From the NCBI GenBank assembly GCA_963575745.1, contig CAUYUJ010000863.1:1-64000 (forward strand): a stretch of 64,000 bases of DNA, read 5' to 3'. Of this stretch, positions 45,336 through 56,278 are shown one piece after another. The translations under genes were made by a program, and so were the position numbers. The notes below the pieces were generated by a model. It was not told the DNA's origin. It did not search any database and saw nothing but the letters and a program-made list of their open reading frames with translations. This DNA is from Prorocentrum cordatum (Eukaryota > Sar > Dinophyceae > Prorocentrales > Prorocentraceae). Position 1 is the stretch's first letter, and each line of letters opens with the position of its first letter.

Positions 45336-45537
45336 CATGGGCGACGCTGGCCAGCACGAGCAGGGCGGGTTCGGTGCCTCTTCGCGTGCAGGGTGTTTTT
45401 TTTATTCACGAGCGGGGAGCTCACTTCTTCCCTCTCGTTGCGCTCCTCTGCTCTCTTCTTGGATCGAAGGGGAGACAAGCCAGAGGAAGCCCACATCAGC
45501 ATTGCTGCAGTAAACCCTCGCGTCCCGAGTCCCATCC

Positions 45538-45673
45538 TACAACCCCGTGCGAAAAGCAACTGGGGTTTGGTGAGCCCCCAGGCCCCCGAATTTCAATGTT
45601 CATCGTGCGACCAGCGAAGTGGGGGGGGGGAGGTGTGTACGAAAACCCCAGTTGCTTTTCGCACGGGGTTGTA
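45538..45673. mobile_element. Foldback element F7
   Basis: A 136-bp element with perfect ~30-bp terminal inverted repeats starting TACAACCCCGTGCGAAAAGC. The ends are TA, so a TA target duplication is plausible. Confidence 0.9.
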
Positions 45674-45869
45674 ATCAGTCCCGTTGCGCCTTCCTACTCA
45701 CTGCACGAAGCGCTCCACTTGGCACCCCTGTGGCCCGACTGTCCGGCGAGAGCCCCACTTTAAAAAAAACGGCACTGTCTTGCATCCTCTTGTTGTCTCT
45801 CTCTCTCTCTCAACATATACACAGGCAGAGAGTTGTTCACAGGTGAGCACATGCCATATACACACTGTC

Positions 45870-46500
45870 GCAAAGCTCAGCGAGGTGTCCAGCGATATCG
45901 GCATTCTGAAAAAAAGGACAACCACCACGTGTAGATGTTGCACGTTGTTACGCTTATGACCTTAAGCGCACATGAAGTCTCAAGCGAGACCCCCGAAAAA
46001 GAACCACAATCCATCGTTGCATCCGCTGCATCAATGCAAATATCTGGTCTTCCAAACTTGAGAACGTCCCAAGCGAGAGTCCATGGGCTGCTCCACGAGC
46101 TCGGCGGCTTTCCCTCCCCGAGCGCGGACCGAAACCAGGGCCTGGCGGAACACAACTTCGACAAGAAGATTGCCCACCTGGCAAGAGATCCCCCCGCGCC
46201 CCGTCGCAGGCTTGCAGGCCAACGGCTCGGCCTGCGACCCAGCAGGGGTGGTGGTGCGCACTGAGGAGGCCGTGCGCGGGCACGCCCAGCAAGGGCCGTG
46301 CCCTTGTTTGCTCCTGGCGCGGCGGTCGCGGACGAGATCGCCGACCCGAGAGGCCCGCCCGCACTCGCGAGTCGTGCGCCCTAGAGATGGCCGACACAGT
46401 TGCGCAGCCTCGGCGCAGCCTTGGGCAGGCGGCCCCGAGCTCGCCCATGGCGCGCGCCCCCCGAGGCGCTCCCGCTCAGCGCGTGCGGCAGGAGCAGGTC
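45870..46500 (-). pseudogene. Possible remnant of unknown protein
   Basis: Minus strand from about 46,390 reads GISCQVGNLLVEVVFRQALV then RGGKAAELVEQPMDSRL, and after a frameshift DAADATMDCGSFSGVSLETS. The VEQP-type stretch resembles uncharacterised expanded dinoflagellate proteins, but I cannot name the family. Confidence 0.2.
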
Positions 46501-46689
46501 CCCCCGGCGCAGTGCCGCGCGTGAGCGGCTCGCGCGAAAGCGGTGGTCGACGCGCAGGCCTCCCGAGCCGAGGCCGCCACGTGCGCGGGCTCCGGCCCAT
46601 CGCTTCCTGCCGGCTCCAGCAGAGCTCCTGCACCGTTCTGGGACAAGGGGGGGCTCGCCGAGACCCGTGCACATCGTATCGGTCTACGG

Positions 46690-46870
46690 GGGAAGGTGTT
46701 CCTCCTCCTCCTCCTCCTCCTCCTCCCTCACCTCTCCTCTCATCCTCCTCTTCATCCTCCGTTTTTCCTCCCTCCTTTCCCTCCTCTTGCTCCGCCCGGC
46801 TTCGCCTCCCACTCCATCCAACTCGTCGGCCTCCTCCTCCTCCTCCTCCTCCTCCTCCTCCCTCCTCCTC

Positions 46871-46895
<25 letters not shown>
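46690..46895. repeat. CTC-rich tract
   Basis: Pyrimidine tract just beyond the 3' end of the eIF3j gene. Confidence 0.95.
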
Positions 46896-46901
<6 letters not shown>

Positions 46902-47034
46902 TTCTGGTGTTGGGGGGTAAGGAAGGGCAGGGATCAGTAGAGCGCTAACACATTCTAGGGCTTCCCCCACTGCTTCCACCGGGGATACGGGGCAGGCAGG
47001 GTGGGAAGCAGAGAGAGGAGGGGTAGGGCAGCGC

Positions 47035-47520
47035 TCACTTCTTCTGGGACTGCTCCCACTTCGCTGCCTCCGACTTCTCCCACTCGTCCCACTCCTCCTG
47101 GGTCCAGTCCTCGTCGCCGGCGCCGCCGCCGTAGACCTCCTCCCACTCATTCGTGGCATTGAACTTGGTGGTTTTGCTGAGCTTCGTGTTCGCCTTGTTG
47201 GCCTTGCCGTCCGTCGCGGCCCCTTTCGCGGCCTTCTTCCCCTTGACCACCTCCGCCAGCATCTTCTCGAAACCGTCCAGCTCCTTGAAGGAGAGGTCGT
47301 CCGCGAGTTGCTTCAGAAGGTCTCTCATGAAGGAGACCGAGCCGCCCTTGGCCGCGGCCGCACCCTTGCCGATCTTCGTCACGCAGGCCTCGCTCAGCCG
47401 TTCTACGTCGGCCTGCACGCTGAGGGTGACCTGGTCGAAGGCGTCGATCTCGACAATCTTCTTCTTCTTCGCGGCCTTCCTGTCCTCCTCGGCCTTCCTG
47501 GCCGCCGCGTTCTTCTCCTC
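47035..47520 (-). CDS. eIF3 subunit J, terminal coding exon
   Basis: Encodes the C-terminal ~161 residues of translation initiation factor eIF3j (yeast HCR1), which binds the 40S decoding centre and helps initiation and recycling in the cytoplasm. The exon starts after the acceptor CTCACCGGCAG at 47,521 and ends at TGA 47,035-47,037. Visible features: a Lys/Glu-rich start EEKNAAARKAEEDRKAAKKK, a helical core SFMRDLLKQLADDLSFKELD, then a basic stretch. An acidic aromatic tail NEWEEVYGGGAGDEDWTQEE ends the chain. Core and layout agree with plant and animal eIF3j; the extra Trp-rich tail is unusual. The pyrimidine-rich sequence before the acceptor supports splicing. The join to 51,892-51,969 is in phase 0. 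No stop or frameshift is seen, so I take it as functional. Confidence 0.85.
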   Translation of the reverse strand, partial: EEKNAAARKAEEDRKAAKKKKIVEIDAFDQVTLSVQADVERLSEACVTKIGKGAAAAKGGSVSFMRDLLKQLADDLSFKELDGFEKMLAEVVKGKKAAKGAATDGKANKANTKLSKTTKFNATNEWEEVYGGGAGDEDWTQEEWDEWEKSEAAKWEQSQKK

Positions 47521-47604
47521 CTGCCGGTGAGGAGACGACGGAGGGAGAGGGAGAGAGAGAGAGATAACAAAAATGATACCAGAGAAAAAAACCCAATCAT
47601 AATA

Positions 47605-47755
47605 TTTTTAGGGCTGTGGGGCTATAAGGCTACAGGGCTATATGGGCTCTTGGGCGCTATATGGGCTATATGGCTATATGGCTATACGGGTTATAGGGCT
47701 ATAGGGCTATAGGGCGATAGGGATATAGGGCTATAAGGCTATAGGGCTACAAGGC
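47605..47755. repeat. GGCTATA tandem array in intron 2
   Basis: Units such as GGGCTATAAGGCTATA and TATGGCTATATGG, 7-8 bp. Confidence 0.95.
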
Positions 47756-47930
47756 ACCGGGCACCCGGGCACCCGGGCCCGGCCACCGAATCGGCGGCGA
47801 ACCCGGGCACCCGGGCACCCGGGCACCCGGGCCCGGCCACCGAATCGGCGGCGCACCTCATCTACCCTTAACTCCGCTAGGACCCCTACAGAGGCAAGCT
47901 CTGATTGGGGAACAACAACAAAGTCAAAAC
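47755..47930. repeat. GGGCACCC minisatellite with shared flank
   Basis: CCCGGGCACCCGGGCCCGGCC units around GAATCGGCGGCG, followed by CCGCTAGGACCCCTACAG. Homologous to 6,410-6,590. Confidence 0.75.
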
Positions 47931-48029
47931 AAAATAACCCCGACATCCGATGTCGTGGACAAAACACGAGGTCTGGAAGTCGCCACGACGGGAGCCCTCG
48001 ACCACATCCTCGTCGTGCGGAACTTCCAG

Positions 48030-48245
48030 ACAGAGCCTGGCCGAACCGCGAACACCCGAGGGGCAACGACAGGGAGGGGACCGGCATCGGGGGGAACGCG
48101 TCGACCTGGAATCGGCGATGCATCGCCGAAACGTCGGCGATGGGCCCCCGATGGCGAATCCGCACCTTCCTGGGCGGGGTGGGGCCATCGGGCCCCTGTC
48201 GGCAATGACTGGGCGATCGGGGGTCGATGCATTCCCCCCCTGGAG
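48030..48245. repeat. Dispersed hairpin repeat E, long copy
   Basis: Contains GGAATCGGCGATGCATCGCC, GGGCGATCGGGGGTCGATGC and flanks alignable with 62,590-62,830. A minus frame, ADVSAMHRRFQVDAFPP, is shared by copies and may be a coding fossil. A partial copy is at about 48,975-49,060. Confidence 0.75.
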
Positions 48246-48434
48246 CCCAGCTCCCCCTGACCCAGACCCCCGACGCCATGATTTTTTCATTACGCCGACC
48301 CCCAGAGGTCCCGACCCTTTCCCCATGACCGGCTTTGCATCCTGAGTCGTTTTTTGACGCTCCCGAGGCCCGGTAAGGGCCCCCGGAGGCCGAAAATTAG
48401 GAAAAACCTCCCGTCGTGATTTTTCATTACTCGA

Positions 48435-48582
48435 GGGGGAGGAGGAGGAGGAGGAGGAGGAGGAGGAGGAGGAGGAGGGAGGAGGAGGAGGAGGAGGAGG
48501 AGGAGGAGGAGGAGGAGGAGGAGGAGGAGGAGGAGGAGGAGGAGGAGGAGGGGGAGGAGGAGGAGGAGGAGGAGGAGGAGCC
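48435..48582. repeat. (GAG)n tract in intron 2
   Basis: Nearly pure purine trinucleotides. Confidence 0.95.
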
Positions 48583-48584
48583 CG

Positions 48585-49075
48585 GCTCCCCCCGACGTTG
48601 CCAGTGACATCTTCGGGCCCACGCTCGGCTCTCCGGCGGCCCCCCCGGGAGCGCCCGCGGCGAGGGTCAGCCGCTGGAAAAGGCCTCCGCGAGGCTGGGA
48701 AGGCCGCCGAGGACCCACGAGCCCGCAGACAATCCTTCGACCCCGGACCTCGAAACTTTGCGTCTGGCGTATCCCCCCTTCTCGTTTTTTTTGTTTTTTT
48801 TTTTTTTGTTTTTTTGGGAGGGTTTCCCCCCCCGGGCGACCGCGCGCGCGGCGACACGGTGGTCAAGTCTGGCGGTCTAGCTGGCAGAAGTGCAGGTGGG
48901 CGGGGACGTATCCCCCCTTCTTGTCGACCCTGAGAAGGCCCCCCAGGGCCCGAAAGCGGGGCGAGCAGGCCATCCGAGCCTTCACCGTCGGCGAGGAATG
49001 GGCGATTGGGGGTCGGTGCGCCCCCCTGTCGTTGCCCCTGGAGACCCCAGGGCCCGAAACTTTCGGGCTTGGGCG
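48585..49075. other. Intronic sequence, no gene
   Basis: Poly-T run near 48,785-48,815 and a partial hairpin repeat E. Nothing else assigned. Confidence 0.4.
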
Positions 49076-49077
49076 GC

Positions 49078-49180
49078 TCCTCCTCCTCCTCCTCCTCCTC
49101 CTCCTTCTCCTCCTCCCCCTCCTTCTCCTTCTCCTCCTCCTCCTCCTCCTCCTCCTCCTCCTCCTCCTCCTCCTCCTCCT
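49078..49180. repeat. CTC tract in intron 2
   Basis: Pyrimidine trinucleotides, pure at 49,136-49,180. Confidence 0.95.
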
Positions 49181-49329
49181 GGCGCGGGTCTCCTGGCCAC
49201 ATTCCACCCCCGGGGTGCGCAGCCGAAGCCGCGCTGCACGGGCAAAGTGGAGGCCCGCGCCGAGGGTAGAGGCAATGAAGCAGGGAGGGGCAGGGCGAAT
49301 GCTTCCTTCTGGTGCCACAAGTTTACATG

Positions 49330-49470
49330 TGTGTTTATGTTTCCCCCAACCATCCCGTAGTATTGGGTCCTCGTTTTGAAGAGACAGCGCCCCGCGTCTC
49401 GCTCCTCCTCCTCCTCCTCCTCCATCCTCCCCCTCCTCCTCCCTCCTCCTCCCCTCCTACTACCTTCCTG
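49330..49470. repeat. Dispersed repeat, copy B, with CTC tract
   Basis: CCCAACCATCCCGTAGTATT, then GGGTCCTCGTTTTGAAGAGA, followed by CTC units. Matches 38,262-38,335. Confidence 0.7.
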
Positions 49471-51330
49471 TGGGACACCCCTCACACGTTTCGTGGCCCC
49501 ATACGGGGCTCCACCGAAGGCTCAAATGCCAGCGTTCGCATGCGCCCACCGCGCACATGTTGGCAAACCCCTCGCAAGCTTCGTGGCCCTGTAGGGACCT
49601 CCACAGACGACCCAAATGCCAGCGTTCGCATGCGCCACGCACCTAGTTGGGCACACCCCTCACACGCTCCGTGGCTCCATAGGGGAGCTCCACTGGCGGC
49701 CCCAGTGGCTGCGTTCGCATGCGCCCACCGCACCCATTTTGGCACACCCTCACACGCTTCGTGTCCCCGTAGGGAGCTCCACCGACGGCCCCAGTGTCTG
49801 CGTTCGCATCCGCCCACCGCGCCCATATTGCCACACCCCTCACGCGCTGACAGCGCCACCAACGGCCCCAATGGCTGCGTTCGCATGCGCCCACCGCACC
49901 CATTTTGGCGCACCGCTCACACGTCTCTTGGCCACATAGGGACCTCCACCGACGAGGCCGACGAGGCAAAAGCTACCGTGCGCATGCGCCGACCGCACCC
50001 ATTCTGGCACACCCCTCACACGCTCCGTGACCCCGTGAGGAGCTCCACCGACGGCCCAAATTCCAGCGTTCGCATGCGCCCACCGCGCACATTTTGGCCC
50101 ACCCTTCACACGTCTCGTGGTTCCATAGGTGAGCTCCACCGACGGCCCTAGTGGCTGCGTTCGCATGCGCCCACCGCACCCAGCACCCCCTGGCACGCTT
50201 CGTGGTCCCATAGGGACCTCCACAGACGACCCAAATGGCTGCGTTTGCATGCGCCCACCGCGCCCATTTTGGCTCAAACCTCACACGTTTGGCGGCTGCG
50301 CGGCTCCAGAGGGAGCTCCACCGTCGGCCACAGAGGCTGCGTTCGCATGCGCCCACCGCACCAATATTTGGCACACCCTTCACACGCTTTGTGGCTCGAT
50401 AAACGATCTCCACAGACGGTTCCAGTGGCTGCGTTCGCTTGCGCCCATCGCACCCATTTTGGCACACTCCTCACACGTTTCGTGTTCCCATATGGAGCTC
50501 CACCGACGGCCCCAGTGGAGTGCTCGCATTCGCCCACCGCGCCCATTTTGGCACACCCTTCACACGTTTCGTGGCTCGGTAAGCGAACTCCACCGACGGC
50601 CCCAGTGGCTGCGTTCGCATGCGCCCACCGCACCCACTTTGGCACACCGCTCACACGTCTCGTGGCCATATAGGAACCTCCACCGACGGCGCAAATGCCA
50701 CCGTGCGCACGCGCCCACCGCACCCATTCTGGCACACCCCTCACACGTTTCGTGGCCCCAAAGGGAGCTCAACCGACTGCCCCACTGGCTGGTTCGCATG
50801 CGCCCACCGCACCAATTTTGGCACACCCCTCACACGTTTCGTGGCCCCAAAGGGAGCTCCACCGGCGGCCCCAGTGCTTGCGTTCGCATGCGCCCACCGC
50901 GCCCACTTGGTACACCCCTCACACGTTTCGTGGCCCCAAAGGGAGCTCCACCGACGGCCCAAATGCCGCCGTGCGCATGCGCCAACCGTGCCCATTTTGG
51001 CACACGCCTCACACGCTTGGTGGCCCCATAGGGAGCTCCACCGACGGCCCCAATGGCTGCGTTCGCTTGCGATCACCGCGCCAATATTTGGCACACCCCT
51101 CACACGCTTGGTGGCCCCAAAGGGAGCTTCACCGACGGCCCCAGTGGATGCATGCGCCAACCGCACCCATTTTGGCACATCCCTCACACGCTTGGTGGCC
51201 CCATAAGGAGCTCCACCGACGGCCCCAGTGGTGCGTTCGCATTCGCCCACCGCGCCCACTTTGTCACACCGCTCACACGTTTCGTGGCTCGATAAGCGGG
51301 CTCCACCGACGGCTCCAGGGGCCTCGCTGA
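49470..51330. repeat. ~89-bp satellite, block 2 (intronic)
   Basis: About 21 units of GCGTTCGCATGCGCCCACCG, then CACCCATTTTGGCACACCCC and AGGGAGCTCCACCGACGGCC. It belongs to the family of block 1 (41.2-43.7 kb) but forms its own subfamily (GCTCCACCGACGG versus GCCCCACCGAAGG). Confidence 0.95.
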
Positions 51331-51891
51331 GCCTTCTCACCCGTCTAAGGACTTTCGGGAAAAAACCTTCTCGTATCCTTTCCAGGTACACCTTGCCTGT
51401 CGGGGACAGTATGGAGGTGCAGGGGGCGCCCAACGTCCGAACCTGCTTGTCGGCGATGGCACCGCACGTCCTGCACAACCAACATTTCAGGGAGGTGTGG
51501 GCGGAGCCAGCCCCCCAAACGTGGATCAGCCCTCCCACAGGAGGGGACAAGATAGCAGGGGGGAGGAGGAGCAGGGGGGGAAGAGGGGTGCGGGAGGAGG
51601 AGGAGGACTGGAGGAGGATGAAGGAGGAGGGGGTAGGGAGGATGAGGAAGAGGATGAGGGGGAGGGCGAGTGGAGGAAGAGGGAGGGAGGATGTGGAGCG
51701 GCCCCAGAGACGTGAAAAAAGAGCGGGAAGGACGAGCAGCAGGCAGCATGAGGAGAAGGATGAGGAAGACGGGAGGGAGCGAGGAAGGGAGGAATCAAGC
51801 GTCGGACTGGGGAGGAAGGGAGGGAAGGAAAGAGATGATGGGGAGGAGGACACATTTGGAGGATAAGGACGAACTCCTCCGTCTCCTTTAC
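51331..51891. other. Intronic sequence with purine tracts
   Basis: GAG/GGA-rich from about 51,550 to 51,860, which forms the pyrimidine-rich strand just downstream of the eIF3j donor. Confidence 0.6.
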
Positions 51892-51969
51892 CTGGAAACC
51901 GTCGAAGAGGTCGCCGACAAGGCCGTCGTTCTGCGCCTCTTGCAGCTTGCGCTGCCGAAGCTTCTGCTC
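51892..51969 (-). CDS. eIF3 subunit J, internal exon
   Basis: A 78-nt exon, 26 codons, phase 0 at both ends: EQKLRQRKLQEAQNDG followed by LVGDLFDGFQ. The KLRQRKLQEA segment matches the conserved KLR-x-x-[RK]L-x-E stretch of eIF3j, and DLFDGF fits the position of the ELF/TFG residues after it. Acceptor CGCCCTTGCAG/GAG and donor TTCCAG/GTAAAG bound it. It joins in frame both to 62,869-63,012 upstream and 47,035-47,520 downstream. Confidence 0.85.
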
Positions 51970-52151
51970 CTGCAAGGGCGGGAAGGAGGATGAGGAGGAA
52001 CATGATGAGACTGATGAGGAAGAGGACCACGACGAGGAGGTTGATCAGGAACCGGAGAAGAACGGAGGAAGGGGAGGAGGATGAGGAGGAGAATGAGCAG
52101 GAACGCTAATAGAACGAGGAAGGGGACGACGACAAAGAGGTGGTGTAGAAG

Positions 52152-52357
52152 TCGGGGAGACGTAAGACCCGGGTACGGGGGACTCGGAAATCCCCGACGA
52201 GGTCGTCAAAAAAATGACGAGACCGAGCCTGCATTTTGACGAGGCCTCCCGCTGCAGACATCCCACGAAACTCCTCCTCGTCAAAATCCGAGTCGCGGTC
52301 GTCAAAAAAACGATGGCGAACCCGAGTCCCGGCAAACCCAGGTCTTACGCTCCCCCG
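52152..52357. mobile_element. Foldback element F13
   Basis: Inverted ends TCGGGGAGACGTAAGACC and, in reverse complement, TCGGGGGAGCGTAAGACC, then GACTCGG on both arms. The interior has two GTCGTCAAAAAAA stretches in dyad arrangement. Confidence 0.7.
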
Positions 52358-52359
52358 AA

Positions 52360-52955
52360 GAAGGGAGAGTTGGGGGGGGAGCGACGATGACCAGGATGGC
52401 GATGCGATGGTGGGGGCAGCAGTGCTGACCATGAGAAGGAAAACGATGCGCTGCCGATGACGCCGCTGGTGATGGCGATACCGAATGGCGGTGGTGAAGA
52501 CGGGGACGATGAGGCACATGAGGAGGCAATAGGACACACGTGACGGTAAGGTTAGGTCGGGCGTGCCCTCCTACAAGTGATTTAGGGCGAAAAATTAGGA
52601 ATACTCACACATACCCAGAAATAATAAAAAGAAAAACATATTGGAAAATCGTACCCAGACTGTTGTTGGAAATGACGGCCGCGACGCCCTCTCGCGAACC
52701 GAGAACGGCCAATTACTTAATCGACGTGTCAGGGCAGGAGGTCTGTCCACCCCCGAGGGTGCTCTGGAGGCCGTCTGGGCCACCCTGAGACTCCTGGGAG
52801 CACCTTGGGCCAGGGGCACTTCTGGCAGCACCCGACTGCCAAGGCGCGGGCCCCCGCCACCGGCCCGCCTGCTGCGCCTCGGGGGCCCTGCCGGGGGGGG
52901 GGGGGGGCGAGAGGGCGCCTCGCCGGCAGGGGGCTCCGAGGATCGAGGGCGACGA
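52360..52955. other. Intronic sequence, no gene
   Basis: No recognised domain. A 14-base G run lies at about 52,893-52,908. Confidence 0.4.
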
Positions 52956-52957
52956 CG

Positions 52958-53145
52958 GCCATCTCCTCCTCCTCCTCCTCCTCCTCCTCCTCCTTCCTCC
53001 TCCTCCTCCTCCTCCTTGTCCTCCTGCTCCTCCTCCTCCTCCTTCCTCCTCCTCCTCCTCCTCCTCCTCCTCCTCCTCCTCCTCCTCCTCCTCCTCCTCC
53101 TCCTCCCTTCCTCCTCCCTTCCTCCTTCTCCTCCCCCTCCTTCTC
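52958..53145. repeat. CTC tract in intron 1
   Basis: Pyrimidine trinucleotides, pure at about 53,050-53,105. Confidence 0.95.
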
Positions 53146-53266
53146 GCCGTCTGCGCCGCCGCGTGCAATGGGTCGACGGTCGAGGTTTCTGAGCGCCCTC
53201 GAGCCCCCTGGGGCGAGCCATCCCTCACAGCCACGGCGGGGTCATCCGAGCACGTCTGGCTTGCCT

Positions 53267-53577
53267 CCTCGCTCGGACGTCCACCTCCCGTGCACTTGTT
53301 TCGGTGTCGTGCGGTGCTGCTTCGCTGGATGGTCTGCGCTGCTCCTATGAAAGGGGCCCCAGGACACAGAACTAGATACACACAAATAAAAAGATTCCCC
53401 ATATTTTCCCATACTTCGGGGTTTCTGTCTTCGCCCCCACTTCCCATAGTTTCCCATATTTTCTGGGGAATCGAAGATGAATTGTGCCTGTGTGTTTCTT
53501 CCCCTCCTGATCCTAGGTGATCCAGGTGAACTGGCGCTGGCCTCGCCGAAGAAGGAATGCACACGTCCGAGCGATGC
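53267..53577. mobile_element. Foldback element F5, copy 3, split by F4
   Basis: Left end CCTCGCTCGGACGTCCACCT and right end CACACGTCCGAGCGATGC of F5, separated by F4 (53,349-53,510) and its duplicated target. F5 was therefore present before F4 arrived. Confidence 0.85.
53349..53510. mobile_element. Short element F4, copy 4 (TSD TCCTA)
   Basis: A 162-bp copy. TCCTAT (53,343-53,348) and TCCTAG (53,511-53,516) flank it. Nested in F5. Confidence 0.9.
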
Positions 53578-54120
53578 TGAGCTGGCCAGAGAGCACCCCG
53601 GGACGCGTCCAGGGGGCGATTTCTGACCCCCAGGCCTGAAGCTCAGACGTCCTTGTTTGTTCAATGCTGGCGGTCTTCTCTCGATTCGGCTTCCCAAGGA
53701 CCGTTTCGGGTCCTGGTTCTGGGATTTGAAGCCGGCCCCAGGGGATGGGTCAGGACCTCAGGGGGCCAATAAACATGATCGGCCCACGAACCCGAAGAGG
53801 GATATAGAAGTGCGCGGCATGGCAACGTTTCAAGACAACTGACTTGGGCAATCGGCGATGGTAATGCTGGATATATCGATTGTGCTGATGCCGTGCCAAG
53901 GGCTGTGCCGTGCTGCGCAGAGCCGTGCTTTGCCGAACTGTGCTGTTTCACGCAGTGCTGAACAGTGCTGTGCTCCGTTACGCTGTGGATGAGGTCGTCC
54001 TTGGCCTGTAGCTCGAGCTGCCTGGACGCATGGATGCTCCAGAGCTGGTTGTAATCGAAACGTGCGGGGCGCTCAACCAGTTCGAGCTCAAGATCCGATT
54101 CAGTTCCGAATCGGGACGAA
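53578..54120. other. Intronic sequence, no gene
   Basis: GTGCTGTGC-like degenerate repeats at 53,890-53,980. No coding call. Confidence 0.4.
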
Positions 54121-54124
54121 TCGA

Positions 54125-54540
54125 CAGGGAGCCCATGGACGTGTCGCGGGACGTGCCAGGGGATGCGTCAGGAACGTGCAAAGGGACGTGCCAAGGGGAC
54201 ATGCCATGGACGTGTCAGCTTGCGCCACGGCGCGAGCCAAGGGACGTGCAAGGGGACGCGCCACCAAACGTGTAGGGGAAGCGCCAACCGACGAGCGAGG
54301 GGACGCGCTGGGGGCACCCGCCAAAGGACGCGCCAGGGCACGTTCCAAGGGACGTTCAGGGGGAATCTCCGAAGCACGGGCTAAGAACCTGCTAGGGGAC
54401 GCGCCACGGGAGATGCCAGGGGACGCTCCACGGGAGACGTGGTAAGAAACTTGCAGGGAGACGTGCTGGGGGACTTGCCAAGAGCTGCTGCGAAGGGTTA
54501 GCCACGGAACGTGTCTGGGAGTGCGCCAAGGGACTGTAAA
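54125..54540. repeat. GGGACGTGCC degenerate array, second block
   Basis: Same family as 23,330-23,880, diverged units of about 12 bp. Confidence 0.8.
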
Positions 54541-54669
54541 GTACGCTGGGTCCGCGGTTCCAGGGCCGCGATCCCGAGTGAATGACGCTGCGCTCGTGTT
54601 CCCAAGGCCAGGATCCCTGGAAAATCCGTCGACCTCAGAGACGTGTGCGGACGACCTGGTCGCCGCGCC

Positions 54670-56265
54670 TACTTAGCACCCCCAATCCCTGGTTCGAGCT
54701 GTGCTCTTGGGGCCCCCCACCCTCCAATTTCCCGCTCAAGTTCGGCCCTGTTCCACTCTCACCTCGTCTGACATCCGCACCGCCCAGGGAGCTGAGCTTG
54801 GGGTCCCGCGCTCTACAATTTCCCACCCAAATCCGACCCCGTCCTGGCAACCTCGTCTGACCTCCGCACCGTCCTGGGCATTGTGTTCTTGGGGCCCCTC
54901 TCCCTACACTTTCCCGTCCACATAGGACCCTGTTCAAGCCACCTCGTCTGACCTCCGCACCTTCCTGGAAGCTGTGCTCTTTGGGCCCCCCCACCTACAA
55001 TTTCCCGCCCAGATAAGACCCTGTTCTACCCACCTCGTCTGATTTCCGCACCGTCCTGTGAGCTGTGTTTGTGGGGCCCCCCATTCTACAATTTCCCGCC
55101 CAGATCGGGCCCTGTCCAAGCCACCTGAGGTGGCTGGACAGGGCCCACCTCGTCTGACCTCTGCACCGTCCTGGGCATTGTGTTCTTGAGGCCCCCCCCA
55201 CCCTGCAATCTCCCGCCCAGGTCCGACCCTGTTCTGGCGACCTCGTCTGACCTCCGCACCTCCCTGGAAGCTGTGATTTTGAGACCCCCCACCCTACAAT
55301 TTCCCGCCCAGGCCCGACCCTGTTCTACCCGCCTCGTCTGGCTTCCGCACCGTCCTGGGAGCTGTGTTCCTGGCCCCCCGCTCCATTCTACAATTTCCCG
55401 CCCAGGTCCGACCCTGGTCTAACCACCTCGTCTGACCTCCACACCGCCCTGGGCATTGTGTTCTTGGGTCCCCCCACCGTGCAATTTCCCAACCATATGC
55501 GACCCTGTTCGAGCCGCCTCGTCTGACCTCCGCACCTTCCTGGCAGCCGTGCTCTTAGGCCCCCCCCCGCGCTACAATTTCCGGCCCAGATCCGACCCTC
55601 TTCTAGCCCTCTCGTCTGACCTCTGCACCCTCCTGAGAGCTGTGTTCTCGGGGCCCCACCCCTACAGTTTCCCGCCCAGACCCGGCCCTGTTCTAGCCAC
55701 CTCGTCTGACCTTTGCACCGTCCTCTGGGCGAAAGTCTTCGGGCCCCCCCGCTCGACAGAAAAACCTCGCAGGGGTCGCCCCCCCCACTCCTGACACCGC
55801 CAACTTTGTGTCAGCCTCGGGGCACCGTGTGTTGGGCCCCCCCCGGACACCGCCGGCCTTCTTTCAGCCTCTGGGCGGAGGTTTCTGCGCCCCGAATCTG
55901 ACCCTGTTCCGACCACCTCGTCTGGCCTCCACACCGCCCTGGGCTGTGTTCTTGAGGCCCCCCCACCCTGCAATTTCTTGCCCAGATCCGACCCTGCTCT
56001 ACCCGCCTCGTCTGACCTCCGCATGGTTTCGGGGCTCCCCGCCCTGCAATTTTCCGCCCAGGTCCGACCCTGATCTGGCGACCTCGCCTGACCTCCGCAC
56101 CTTCCTGGAAGCCGTGTTCTTGGCGCCCCCCACTTTTCAACTTCCCGCCCGGGTCCAACCCTGCATTGTTGCTCTACCCACCTCGTCTGACCTCCGCACG
56201 TCCTGGAACTGTGTTCTCGGGCCCCCCCGCCCTGCCATTTCGACCAGGTCCGAACCTGTCCTAGC
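54670..56265. repeat. ~94-bp tandem array
   Basis: About 17 units with TACAATTTCCCGCCCAGATC, CGACCCTGTTCTAGCCACCT and CGTCTGACCTCCGCACCGTC, 80-90% alike by eye. Confidence 0.95.
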
Positions 56266-56278
56266 CGGGCATCTGCTC

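Larger units (their letters stand above)
47521..51891 (-). other. eIF3j intron 2 (GT-AG, 4,371 nt)
   Basis: Donor TTCCAG/GTAAAGG and acceptor GGCAG/GAGGAG, both phase 0. Contents: tandem repeats, hairpin repeat E, GAG and CTC tracts and satellite block 2. CAGG occurs at both junctions. Confidence 0.8.
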
